From CAIOJG01 sp964477455 (GTDB lineage: Bacteria > Patescibacteriota > Patescibacteriia > Magasanikbacterales > GWA2-37-8): a stretch of 5,020 bases of DNA. Numbering within the stretch: position 1 is the first letter of the stretch; each line of letters starts with the position of its first letter. This document shows, in pieces, positions 1-5,020 of the stretch. The stretch spans positions 1 to 5,020 of the forward strand of contig CAYZHG010000103.1 in the NCBI GenBank assembly GCA_964477455.1, given 5' to 3'. Below the pieces are notes generated by a model, which did no database searches, had not been told where the DNA came from, and saw only the letters and a program-made list of their open reading frames with translations. The translations under genes and the position numbers were made by a program.

Positions 1-10
1 ATTTAACAGT

Positions 11-715
11 ATGTTTATAATGATTGACGGTATCGATGGTAGCGGAAAAAGTACTATCGTATCTGCTTGGAATAAATATTTAACCGACCAAAGTAAATCT
101 ATCTTTGATTTAAAAACATTTTTAAAAGAAAATGATCGCTATCCCGAGTTGAGCGAACTTCATAATTATGATTATATTTTTTCAGCAGAACCAACCTATA
201 CTGGAATTGGAAAAGTCTTACGTGAAGAATTGATTAATCATAATAACAATTACACCGCAGAAGCAATAGCAGACGCCCATTCATTGGATCGACTAGTTTT
301 ATATACAAAAATAATTATTCCACTTTTAAGTGAAGGCAAAACCATTATTCAAGATCGTGGATTAAGCACTTCCCTAGCCTATCAACCAACTCAAGATCCG
401 AATCTTACTATAGAAACCGTCGCTAATTTAGTCGGAAATCGTCTTGCGGCTCAATACCGGCCTGACCATTTAATCTTGATGAAAATAAATCCTGAAATTG
501 CCTTTGCCAGGTTGACATCACGAATGGACAAACAAGACGAGGCTATTTTTGAAAAAATTGACTTTTTGAATAGATCATCCGAAAAATATCATGAAGAAAA
601 ATATTCAACTTTTTTTAAAAATCTTGGAACACAACTCCATTATTTGTCGGGAGAAGAAAAAATTGATATAATGAATGAACAGTCCGTTGATTTATTAAAA
701 GCAATTTTAAAATAG
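11..715 (+). CDS. tmk: Thymidylate kinase-like protein (dTMP kinase)
   Basis: Probable cytosolic P-loop kinase that phosphorylates dTMP to dTDP with ATP, on the route to dTTP. The protein has 234 residues. A Walker A loop GIDGSGKST sits at residues 7-15, directly after the first beta strand. An E-P pair is at 60-61 (bacterial enzymes have REP here), a D-R pair at 93-94, and the family signature DRGLSTSLAYQ at 115-125. A charged, LID-like stretch follows from about 167 to 200. There is no arginine in the P-loop, as in the E. coli-type (type II) enzymes. It is some 20-30 residues longer than typical, mainly through extra sequence between about residues 28 and 58. The start is uncertain: no Shine-Dalgarno is visible in the ten bases available, the frame is open to the window edge, and a second ATG lies at position 20. 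The family is fairly sure; dTMP specificity is inferred, and another deoxynucleotide kinase of the same fold is possible. Confidence 0.8.
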   Translation: MFIMIDGIDGSGKSTIVSAWNKYLTDQSKSIFDLKTFLKENDRYPELSELHNYDYIFSAEPTYTGIGKVLREELINHNNNYTAEAIADAHSLDRLVLYTKIIIPLLSEGKTIIQDRGLSTSLAYQPTQDPNLTIETVANLVGNRLAAQYRPDHLILMKINPEIAFARLTSRMDKQDEAIFEKIDFLNRSSEKYHEEKYSTFFKNLGTQLHYLSGEEKIDIMNEQSVDLLKAILK

Positions 716-716
716 T

Positions 717-1472
717 ATGCTACTTTCAATTGAAGAAATTATCCAACAGAGTTGGAAAAATTATTTAAAAACCTATCGTCAATTTTTGCCTTTTCTTACA
801 GTTCTATTAGGAGGTTTTATTATTCGATATTTTCTGGGGTTTGCTGGTCTATATCTTGGTGCTTACACTAGACTTTCCGATCTTTCGGTAGATTTGACTA
901 CAACTTTGATTATAGCCGCTTTGTCATTTTTGGGAATTTGGACAAGTTTTGCCATAATAAAAACTACCCAATTGATATTAAAAAACCAACCATTACCAAC
1001 CTTTAAAGAAGGCTACATCAATACCGCCCACTATATTATCCCTACTTTTTTACTTTCATTACTAGTGGCTTTAGCAATTTTTGTTGGTAGTATTCTGTTT
1101 TTAATTCCAGGTATCATTTTCGCTATTTGGTATTATTTCGTTAATTACGCTATTGTCTTTGAGGACCAAACAAATTTGTCTAGCTTAAAAACCAGCAAAC
1201 AACTAATCGTCGGGCGCTGGTTTAGTATGGCGTTTAGAATCGTTTTACCAAAACTTGTTTTTTTAATTGGTGTTTATATTTTAAATATTACATTTCAATA
1301 TTTGATTATTAAAATTTTTAACCCATCAGTCATAAAAATAGAATTGCTTGTTCCGTTAATCAGCGGGATTTTCGCCACTTTAACATTACCATTATTTATC
1401 TGGAGTGATACTATTTTATATTTTAACGCCAAAGAAAACCCAGTTTCAACTATTCTACCAATTTCAAAATAA
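717..1472 (+). CDS. Polytopic integral membrane protein, YciC/DUF975-like
   Basis: A 251-residue protein of unknown function, predicted to sit in the cytoplasmic membrane. Reading hydrophobicity by eye gives about six membrane segments, near residues 23-46, 62-82, 105-127, 128-147, 175-198 and 208-235. The N-terminus (IEEIIQQSWKNYLKTYRQF) is an amphipathic, charged stretch. The centre carries a pattern I know from small membrane proteins related to YciC, DUF975 and glycerophosphodiester-phosphodiesterase membrane domains: LIPG at 129-132, an F-E-D turn at 148-150, then an S-L-K-x-S-x-x-L-x-x-G-R-W helix at 156-168. No catalytic motif or signal peptide is evident. The ATG lies one base after the TAG stop of the upstream kinase gene with no Shine-Dalgarno, so translation is probably coupled to it. 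An intrinsic terminator follows 18 bases after the stop. Family membership is from recognition only; no function can be assigned. Confidence 0.8.
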   Translation: MLLSIEEIIQQSWKNYLKTYRQFLPFLTVLLGGFIIRYFLGFAGLYLGAYTRLSDLSVDLTTTLIIAALSFLGIWTSFAIIKTTQLILKNQPLPTFKEGYINTAHYIIPTFLLSLLVALAIFVGSILFLIPGIIFAIWYYFVNYAIVFEDQTNLSSLKTSKQLIVGRWFSMAFRIVLPKLVFLIGVYILNITFQYLIIKIFNPSVIKIELLVPLISGIFATLTLPLFIWSDTILYFNAKENPVSTILPISK

Positions 1473-1490
1473 TTTTTAGCCCTCATCTTT

Positions 1491-1521
1491 AACCCCTGAC
1501 AAGATCAGGGGTTTTTGTTTT
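1491..1521 (+). terminator. Rho-independent terminator of the kinase/membrane-protein unit
   Basis: A perfect 9-bp stem pairs AACCCCTGA (1491-1499) with TCAGGGGTT (1505-1513) around the five-base loop CAAGA. It is followed directly by a T-rich run broken by one G (TTTTTGTTTT, 1512-1521). It starts 18 bases after the stop of the membrane-protein gene and precedes the gatB promoter candidate, so it separates the two transcription units. It has no matching A-run on the left, so it looks one-directional. Confidence 0.92.
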
Positions 1522-1525
1522 ATCC

Positions 1526-1554
1526 TTGCGGAAAAAAATTGATAATGATAAAAT
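1526..1554 (+). promoter_or_regulatory. Sigma-70-type promoter candidate for gatB (extended -10)
   Basis: The -35 candidate is TTGCGG (1526-1531, three of six consensus bases). After a 17-base spacer comes the -10 box TAAAAT (1549-1554, five of six). The -10 is preceded by TG at 1546-1547 with one base between, which is the extended -10 arrangement and can compensate for the weak -35. Transcription would begin near 1561, giving a leader of about 40 bases before gatB. It lies just past the terminator of the preceding unit, where a new promoter is needed. The call is from pattern only. Confidence 0.55.
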
Positions 1555-1601
1555 GAATCTATTAAAAAACCGTCGTTAAATAGCAAATTTCTGAGAAAAA
1601 T

Positions 1602-3164
1602 ATGTCCAAATACACCCCTATTATTGGTTTAGAAATTCACGTGGAGCTCAAAACTAAAAGTAAAATGTTTTGTTCATGTGCCAACAGTCCAGACAAGGAT
1701 GCTCCGAATTCCAATATTTGTGAGACTTGTTTAGCTCATCCTGGCACTATTCCTGTACCAAACAAAACCGCCATTGAATGGGCAGTGAAAATTGCTACCG
1801 CTTTGGGCTGCAAAATAAATGAATATTCCAAATTTGACCGTAAACATTATTTCTATCCTGACCTTCCAAAAGCCTATCAGATTTCACAATTTGATATGCC
1901 TATGGGCGAACACGGTTCTGCCGAATTAGAATTTTTGCCAGGAAAAAATCATCGCGAAATGGCAACGGTCGGAATCACCCGTGTCCACCTTGAAGAAGAC
2001 ACTGCCAAACTTACACATGGCACCGATGGTAATACTCTGGTTGATTTCAATCGTGCCGGCGTACCGCTGGTCGAAATAGTATCTGATCCAGATATTCAAA
2101 GTAGTACTGAGGCCAAAGCTTATTGCCAAGAATTACAAACTATTTTGCGCTACCTCGATGTCAGTGACGCTGATATGGAAAAAGGCCATATGCGCTGTGA
2201 AGCTAACATTTCCGTTCAAGAAACTGGAAAATTTGAAATCGTTGGTGGTGTGGTAAAACCTATTGGCGGTTATTTGCTCAATAATAAAATTGAAGTAAAA
2301 AATATTAACTCTTTCAAAGCCATGGAAAAAGCGATTGATTTTGAAATTAAGCGCCAATCAGCTATGCTCGACAATAGCGAGACTTGGGGGCCAGAAACTC
2401 GTGGTTTAGACGACGCTAAAGGTGAAACAGTATTACAACGCGTCAAAGAATCGGCTGCTGATTATCGCTATTTTCCAGAACCAGACATTCCTCCATTTCA
2501 CCCCTTACAAATTGCCGGTGTATTAAATTTGCCAGAGCTACCACCAGCTCGCCGTCGTCGTTTTCATCATGAGTATGGTTTCTCTTATGCTGATGCACAA
2601 ATTTTAACTGTCGATAAACATTGGGCCGATTTTGCCGAATATGTTTTTAGTGAATTACAAAATTGGTTACAGGATTTAAAAAATAACGTTCTAATTGAAG
2701 ATGCCCTAAAAAGTAAAAAGGAAGGCACACCATCACAACAACTTGCTCGCCTCACTGGTGGCTGGCTCACTTCCAAATTGGCCGGTGCCATGGCGGAACG
2801 AAAAATAGACATTCGCATTTTAAAAATTAAACCAGAAAACTTTGCTGAATTGATTGCTTTAATTTTTACCAACCGCTTAAATTCTACCAACGCGCAAAAA
2901 GTTTTAAATGAAATGCTTGATTCTGGCGTGGACATGGATCCAACCCACATTATGGAAGAAAAAGGTTACGGCCAAGTTGGCGACGAAGACAAGTTGGGCA
3001 CTATTATTGATGAAGTAATCAAAAGCTACCCTGCTCAAGTCGAACAGTTTAAGGCTGGTAAAGAACCAATCTTGCAATTTCTAAAAGGCATGGTGATGAA
3101 GGCAACCGAAGGCAGTGCCGACCCAGCTGTCGCTGAAAAACTACTAAGGGACAAGTTAAAATAA
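1602..3164 (+). CDS. gatB: Aspartyl/glutamyl-tRNA(Asn/Gln) amidotransferase subunit B
   Basis: GatB is the tRNA-binding and kinase subunit of the GatCAB complex, which converts Glu-tRNA(Gln) to Gln-tRNA(Gln), and in many bacteria Asp-tRNA(Asn) to Asn-tRNA(Asn), using ammonia delivered from GatA. The 520-residue protein begins with the family's usual opening IIGLEIHVEL (7-16). Four cysteines at 24, 26, 40 and 43 form the zinc site. Further hallmarks are FYPDLPKAYQISQ, LEED (130-133, in the metal/phosphate-transfer region), MRCEANIS (197-204), IEVKNINSF (230-238) and DYRYFPEPD (287-295). The C-terminal helical tRNA-binding (YqeY-like) domain runs from about 380 to 520 and ends with the characteristic KGMVMKATEGSADP block. 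It is slightly longer than the usual 475-500, partly from a small insertion before IEVKN. The start is supported by alignment of the N-terminus; only a weak GAGA (1593-1596) could serve as ribosome site. gatA and gatC are not adjacent, so they must lie elsewhere if the complex is complete. It stands alone between its own promoter candidate and the next terminator. Confidence 0.97.
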   Translation: MSKYTPIIGLEIHVELKTKSKMFCSCANSPDKDAPNSNICETCLAHPGTIPVPNKTAIEWAVKIATALGCKINEYSKFDRKHYFYPDLPKAYQISQFDMPMGEHGSAELEFLPGKNHREMATVGITRVHLEEDTAKLTHGTDGNTLVDFNRAGVPLVEIVSDPDIQSSTEAKAYCQELQTILRYLDVSDADMEKGHMRCEANISVQETGKFEIVGGVVKPIGGYLLNNKIEVKNINSFKAMEKAIDFEIKRQSAMLDNSETWGPETRGLDDAKGETVLQRVKESAADYRYFPEPDIPPFHPLQIAGVLNLPELPPARRRRFHHEYGFSYADAQILTVDKHWADFAEYVFSELQNWLQDLKNNVLIEDALKSKKEGTPSQQLARLTGGWLTSKLAGAMAERKIDIRILKIKPENFAELIALIFTNRLNSTNAQKVLNEMLDSGVDMDPTHIMEEKGYGQVGDEDKLGTIIDEVIKSYPAQVEQFKAGKEPILQFLKGMVMKATEGSADPAVAEKLLRDKLK

Positions 3165-3181
3165 TTATTCACAGTCCAAAC

Positions 3182-3210
3182 TTGTACGAACAATAATTAA
3201 GTGATACGAT
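3182..3210 (+). promoter_or_regulatory. Promoter candidate for the pyrBIC operon (extended -10)
   Basis: TTGTAC (3182-3187, three of six -35 bases) is followed after 17 bases by TACGAT (3205-3210, four of six -10 bases). TG at 3202-3203 gives an extended -10, so the core reads TGATACGAT. The layout is the same as for the gatB promoter candidate (TTG, 17-base spacer, TGA plus a -10 box). Transcription would begin around 3216-3218. The transcript would then cross the terminator hairpin at 3264-3290 before reaching pyrB. A pattern-based call; boxes of this quality occur by chance in AT-rich DNA. Confidence 0.42.
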
Positions 3211-3258
3211 ATGGCCAATATGATTAAATTTCACTTGAAAAAAATTTACATTAATTAA
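3211..3258 (+). CDS. Possible leader peptide ORF ahead of pyrB
   Basis: A 15-codon ORF encoding MANMIKFHLKKIYIN and ending in TAA at 3256-3258, six bases before the terminator stem. A second in-frame ATG at 3220 would give a 12-residue version. If transcription starts near 3217, only the shorter form could be made, as an almost leaderless message. No convincing Shine-Dalgarno precedes either ATG, although the same is true of the real genes here. Short ORFs are common by chance in AT-rich DNA, so the position before an attenuator-like hairpin is the only argument for it. Confidence 0.2.
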   Translation: MANMIKFHLKKIYIN

Positions 3259-3263
3259 GAATC

Positions 3264-3290
3264 AGCCACCTGACAAAGGGTGGCTTTTTT
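3264..3290 (+). terminator. Intrinsic terminator before pyrB: gatB terminator or pyr attenuator
   Basis: A perfect 7-bp, GC-rich stem pairs AGCCACC (3264-3270) with GGTGGCT (3279-3285) around the eight-base loop TGACAAAG. It is followed by six T (3285-3290). It lies 99 bases after the gatB stop and 15 bases before the pyrB start. It can end gatB transcription. Because so little room remains between it and pyrB, it may also sit inside the pyrB leader and act as an attenuator. No strong competing antiterminator structure is visible upstream. Confidence 0.85.
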
Positions 3291-3305
3291 ATAACTATAT
3301 TTACT

Positions 3306-4232
3306 ATGACAGTAAATCTAACTGGTAAGGACATCATTTCGATTCCAGAGTTAAGCAAAGAAGAGATCTTGGCGGTTTTGGAAAATGCAAGGAGCCTAAA
3401 AAAGGAGCCTCAACCAAATTTGTTGGAAAATCATGTCATGGGAAGTTGTTTTTTTGAACCATCCACTCGTACTAGATTGTCATTTGAAACCGCGATGCAA
3501 CGTCTAGGCGGTCGCGTTGTCGGTTTTGCCGACCCTGCCGTTACTTCTACCAAAAAAGGCGAGACATTATATGACTCCATCCGCATTATTGGACAATATG
3601 TCGACGTCATTGCCATGCGCCACCCACTCGAAGGTTCAGCTCGACGTGCAAGTGAAGCCACCAATAAACCAATTCTAAACGGTGGCGATGGCGCCAACCA
3701 ACACCCTACACAAACATTGTTAGATTTATTCACTATTGAGGAATGTCAAAAAAAACTAGATGGTTTAGATATTGCCTTGGTTGGTGATTTGAAATATGGT
3801 CGCACTACCCATTCACTTGCTCAAGCGTTAACTCACTTTGGTGCCCACCTATATTTTGTTGCACCAAATTCATTGCAGATGCCAGATTATATTTGTGAAG
3901 AATTAAAAGCCAAAAATATTAAATTTTCGATACATGAAAAAATCGAGGATATTATTGATAAAGTCGATGTACTGTATATGACTAGAATTCAAGGCGAACG
4001 CTTTGCCGACCAAATTGAATACCAAAAAATAAAACACGTTTTTGTACTAACTGCAAAAATGTTAGAAATTGTAAGACCAAATTTAAGTGTTTTACATCCA
4101 TTACCACGTGTTGGCGAAATCACCGCCGATGTTGATACCACTAAACACGCCTATTATTTTGAACAAGCCGAAAATGGTTTGTATGTTCGCCAAGCTTTAC
4201 TTGCCATGGTTTTAGGAAAATTAAATAAATAA
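3306..4232 (+). CDS. pyrB: Aspartate carbamoyltransferase catalytic subunit
   Basis: PyrB condenses carbamoyl phosphate with L-aspartate to give N-carbamoyl-L-aspartate, the committed step of de novo pyrimidine synthesis in the cytosol. The 308-residue length is normal for the family. The carbamoyl-phosphate loop STRTR is at 53-57, within FFEPSTRTRLSFE. The mobile lysine of the KKGET loop is at 84, R105 is in MRHP, and H133 and Q136 are in NQHPTQTLLDLFTI. The aspartate-domain residues follow: R166 in GDLKYGRT, R227 and Q229 in YMTRIQGER, and the HPLPR loop at 264-268. The C-terminus has the usual NGLYVRQALLAMVL helix. From memory, the pattern is close to the E. coli chain that pairs with PyrI, which agrees with pyrI starting four bases downstream. 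The start is fixed by homology; there is no Shine-Dalgarno, and only 15 bases separate it from the preceding terminator. No active-site residue is missing. Confidence 0.98.
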   Translation: MTVNLTGKDIISIPELSKEEILAVLENARSLKKEPQPNLLENHVMGSCFFEPSTRTRLSFETAMQRLGGRVVGFADPAVTSTKKGETLYDSIRIIGQYVDVIAMRHPLEGSARRASEATNKPILNGGDGANQHPTQTLLDLFTIEECQKKLDGLDIALVGDLKYGRTTHSLAQALTHFGAHLYFVAPNSLQMPDYICEELKAKNIKFSIHEKIEDIIDKVDVLYMTRIQGERFADQIEYQKIKHVFVLTAKMLEIVRPNLSVLHPLPRVGEITADVDTTKHAYYFEQAENGLYVRQALLAMVLGKLNK

Positions 4233-4236
4233 TTTT

Positions 4237-4704
4237 ATGCAAGAACCAAAAAAACTCTTAGTTTCAGCAATCAACAGTGGTACGGTGATTGATCATATTC
4301 AAGCGGGCATGGCTACAAAATTATTGCAGGTTTTAAATTTAGGGACTCACAAAAAAATTGTGACTCTGGGCCTAAATTTACCAAGTAAAAACATGGGACT
4401 GAAAGACTTAATCAAAATTGAAGATAAAGAATTAACGGAACAGGAAGCTAATAAAATAGCTATTTTTTCACCACAGGCTTCCATCAACATTATCAATAAT
4501 TATGAGGTAACAAAAAAGTTTAATGTTACTTTACCAGAAACAGTTCAATCTTTGATTATTTGTCCAAATCCAAAATGTATCACTAACAATGAAAATATGG
4601 ATAGTGATTTTAAAGTTCAACATGTAAATAATCAGATAAAATTACAATGTAAATATTGTGAAAAAATATTTTTACAATCTGATATCAATGATTATCGTGC
4701 ATAA
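4237..4704 (+). CDS. pyrI: Aspartate carbamoyltransferase regulatory subunit
   Basis: PyrI forms dimers that link two PyrB trimers into the allosteric holoenzyme and bind the effectors ATP, CTP and UTP. The 155-residue length matches the family (153 in E. coli). The N-terminal nucleotide-binding domain has GTVIDHI at 15-21 and LGLNLPS at 44-50, followed by a K-D-L-I-K-I-E stretch. The effector-site residues D19, H20, K60 and K94 fall at the E. coli positions. The C-terminal zinc domain has C109 and C114 (CPNPKC) and C138 and C141 (CKYC), again at E. coli numbering. So the allosteric and subunit-contact parts look intact. It begins four bases after pyrB with no Shine-Dalgarno, so translation is probably coupled. 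An inverted repeat lies within the gene at 4334-4380. Whether CTP inhibits or ATP activates in this organism cannot be read from the sequence. Confidence 0.97.
   Translation: MQEPKKLLVSAINSGTVIDHIQAGMATKLLQVLNLGTHKKIVTLGLNLPSKNMGLKDLIKIEDKELTEQEANKIAIFSPQASINIINNYEVTKKFNVTLPETVQSLIICPNPKCITNNENMDSDFKVQHVNNQIKLQCKYCEKIFLQSDINDYRA
4334..4380 (+). repeat. Imperfect inverted repeat inside pyrI
   Basis: The outer arms TAAATTTAGG (4334-4343) and CCTAAATTTA (4371-4380) are perfect 10-base complements. Inside them TCACAA (4347-4352) pairs with TTGTGA (4358-4363) around five A. Two more pairs (G4344-C4366 and A4345-T4365) flank a C-C mismatch, and four bases (4367-4370) bulge on the right. The arms code for the LNLG and LGLNL segments. 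No T-run follows, so it is not a normal terminator. Confidence 0.6.
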
Positions 4705-4714
4705 TTAAAAATCC

Positions 4715-5020
4715 ATGCAAATAAAAACCTACAACGGACAAACGATTGAAGTAGACATAACGACTGCCGATAATACTGATAGTTGGTTGGCGCTACCCGC
4801 TTTAATTGATCCACATGTTCATTTTCGTACCCCAGGCGCTGAGCAAAAGGAAAATTGGGAAAGTGGTGCGATTGCCGCAATCGCCGGCGGTGTCACTACG
4901 GTTTTTGACATGCCAAATAATACCCCGTCTATTGTCGACGAGAGTACGCTTGATGCCAAAACTAATTTGGTAGAAAAACAACTTATAAATGTCGGCATTC
5001 CACTGCGTAATTATTTTTAC
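4715..5020 (+). CDS. pyrC: Dihydroorotase, 5' part (cut by window end)
   Basis: A zinc amidohydrolase that reversibly cyclises N-carbamoyl-L-aspartate to L-dihydroorotate, the step after PyrB/PyrI. The first 102 residues are present and the frame is open to the window edge. The metal-binding motif D-P-H-V-H-F-R spans 32-38, with histidines 34 and 36, inside LPALIDPHVHFRTPG. It is followed by AGGVTTVFDMPNNTP (57-71), which carries the substrate-binding asparagine region. These motifs resemble class I (CAD-like) dihydroorotases rather than the short E. coli PyrC class. The stretch before the motif is only 31 residues, shorter than the usual 45-55 of class I enzymes. The ATG lies ten bases after the pyrI stop with no Shine-Dalgarno, and it is the first in-frame ATG after that gene. 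The operon context supports dihydroorotase over other amidohydrolases such as allantoinase or hydantoinase. The later metal ligands are outside the window. Confidence 0.9.
   Translation, partial: MQIKTYNGQTIEVDITTADNTDSWLALPALIDPHVHFRTPGAEQKENWESGAIAAIAGGVTTVFDMPNNTPSIVDESTLDAKTNLVEKQLINVGIPLRNYFY

Noticed and set aside
1295..1486. Minus-strand ORF of 63 codons
   Set aside because: It overlaps the end of the membrane-protein gene on the other strand, has no recognisable motif and no promoter or ribosome site.
1926..2950. Three minus-strand ORFs (67, 74 and 121 codons) within gatB
   Set aside because: They lie entirely opposite a clearly conserved gene and their translations look like antisense shadow of it.
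3225..3248. AT-only hairpin TAAATTT/AAATTTA in the pyrB leader
   Set aside because: Seven A-T pairs with an 11-base loop are expected often in such AT-rich sequence, and it does not overlap the terminator, so it cannot act as a switch with it.
3212..3268. Antiterminator pairing TGGC (3212-3215) with GCCA (3265-3268)
   Set aside because: Only four base pairs, far weaker than the 7-bp terminator stem, and upstream of the predicted transcription start.
3431..3733. Minus-strand ORF of 100 codons within pyrB
   Set aside because: It is wholly opposite conserved active-site sequence of pyrB, with an implausible low-complexity composition and no family resemblance.
11..4704. Alternative genetic code with UGA as glycine, as in Gracilibacteria
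   Set aside because: All genes read through to normal length with the standard bacterial code, no in-frame TGA is needed, and conserved glycines use GGN codons.
4692..4880. Minus-strand ORF of 62 codons across the pyrI/pyrC junction
   Set aside because: It is opposite the start of the dihydroorotase gene, which carries the metal-binding motif; no support for expression.
1..5020. Mobile elements, CRISPR, tRNA or rRNA genes
   Set aside because: I found no spaced direct repeats, terminal inverted repeats, transposase motifs or tRNA-like cloverleaf sequences on either strand by reading.

Overview
The window is an AT-rich, compact stretch of bacterial DNA. All six genes lie on the plus strand and are separated by very short gaps, apart from two intergenic regions of about 130-140 bases. 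None of the starts has a strong Shine-Dalgarno sequence. The gene set is a bacterial GatB, a YciC-like small polytopic membrane protein, a divergent thymidylate kinase and a pyrBIC cluster. Together with the low GC and tight packing, this suggests a small-genome uncultured bacterium, possibly Patescibacteria/CPR. That placement is inference; no marker in the window settles it. Genetic code 11 reads all genes correctly, and the five visible stops are TAG or TAA.

Region 1 (1-1521): a dTMP kinase-like gene is followed one base later by an unnamed integral membrane protein. The pair ends at a clear intrinsic terminator (9-bp perfect stem, T-rich tail). Region 2 (1522-3164): an extended -10 promoter candidate precedes gatB, a complete subunit B of the Asp/Glu-tRNA amidotransferase. 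Subunits A and C are not in the window. Region 3 (3165-3305): a 141-base spacer holds a second extended -10 promoter candidate, a possible short leader ORF and an intrinsic terminator only 15 bases before pyrB. Region 4 (3306-5020): pyrB, pyrI and the 5' part of pyrC (dihydroorotase, cut by the window end) are spaced 4 and 10 bases apart, so they are probably one operon.

The pyr genes encode consecutive steps of de novo UMP synthesis. PyrB and PyrI should form an Escherichia coli-type allosteric aspartate carbamoyltransferase: the catalytic chain keeps its active-site residues, and the regulatory chain keeps its four zinc cysteines and its nucleotide-site residues at the same numbers as in E. 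coli. PyrC then cyclises carbamoyl-aspartate. The thymidylate kinase acts further down pyrimidine nucleotide metabolism but is in a separate transcription unit.

Most of the window is ordinary housekeeping. The part most worth a second look is the pyrB leader, whose promoter / short ORF / terminator / pyrB order resembles a transcription attenuator. I see no mobile element, CRISPR array, tRNA or rRNA, and no convincing wholly new system.
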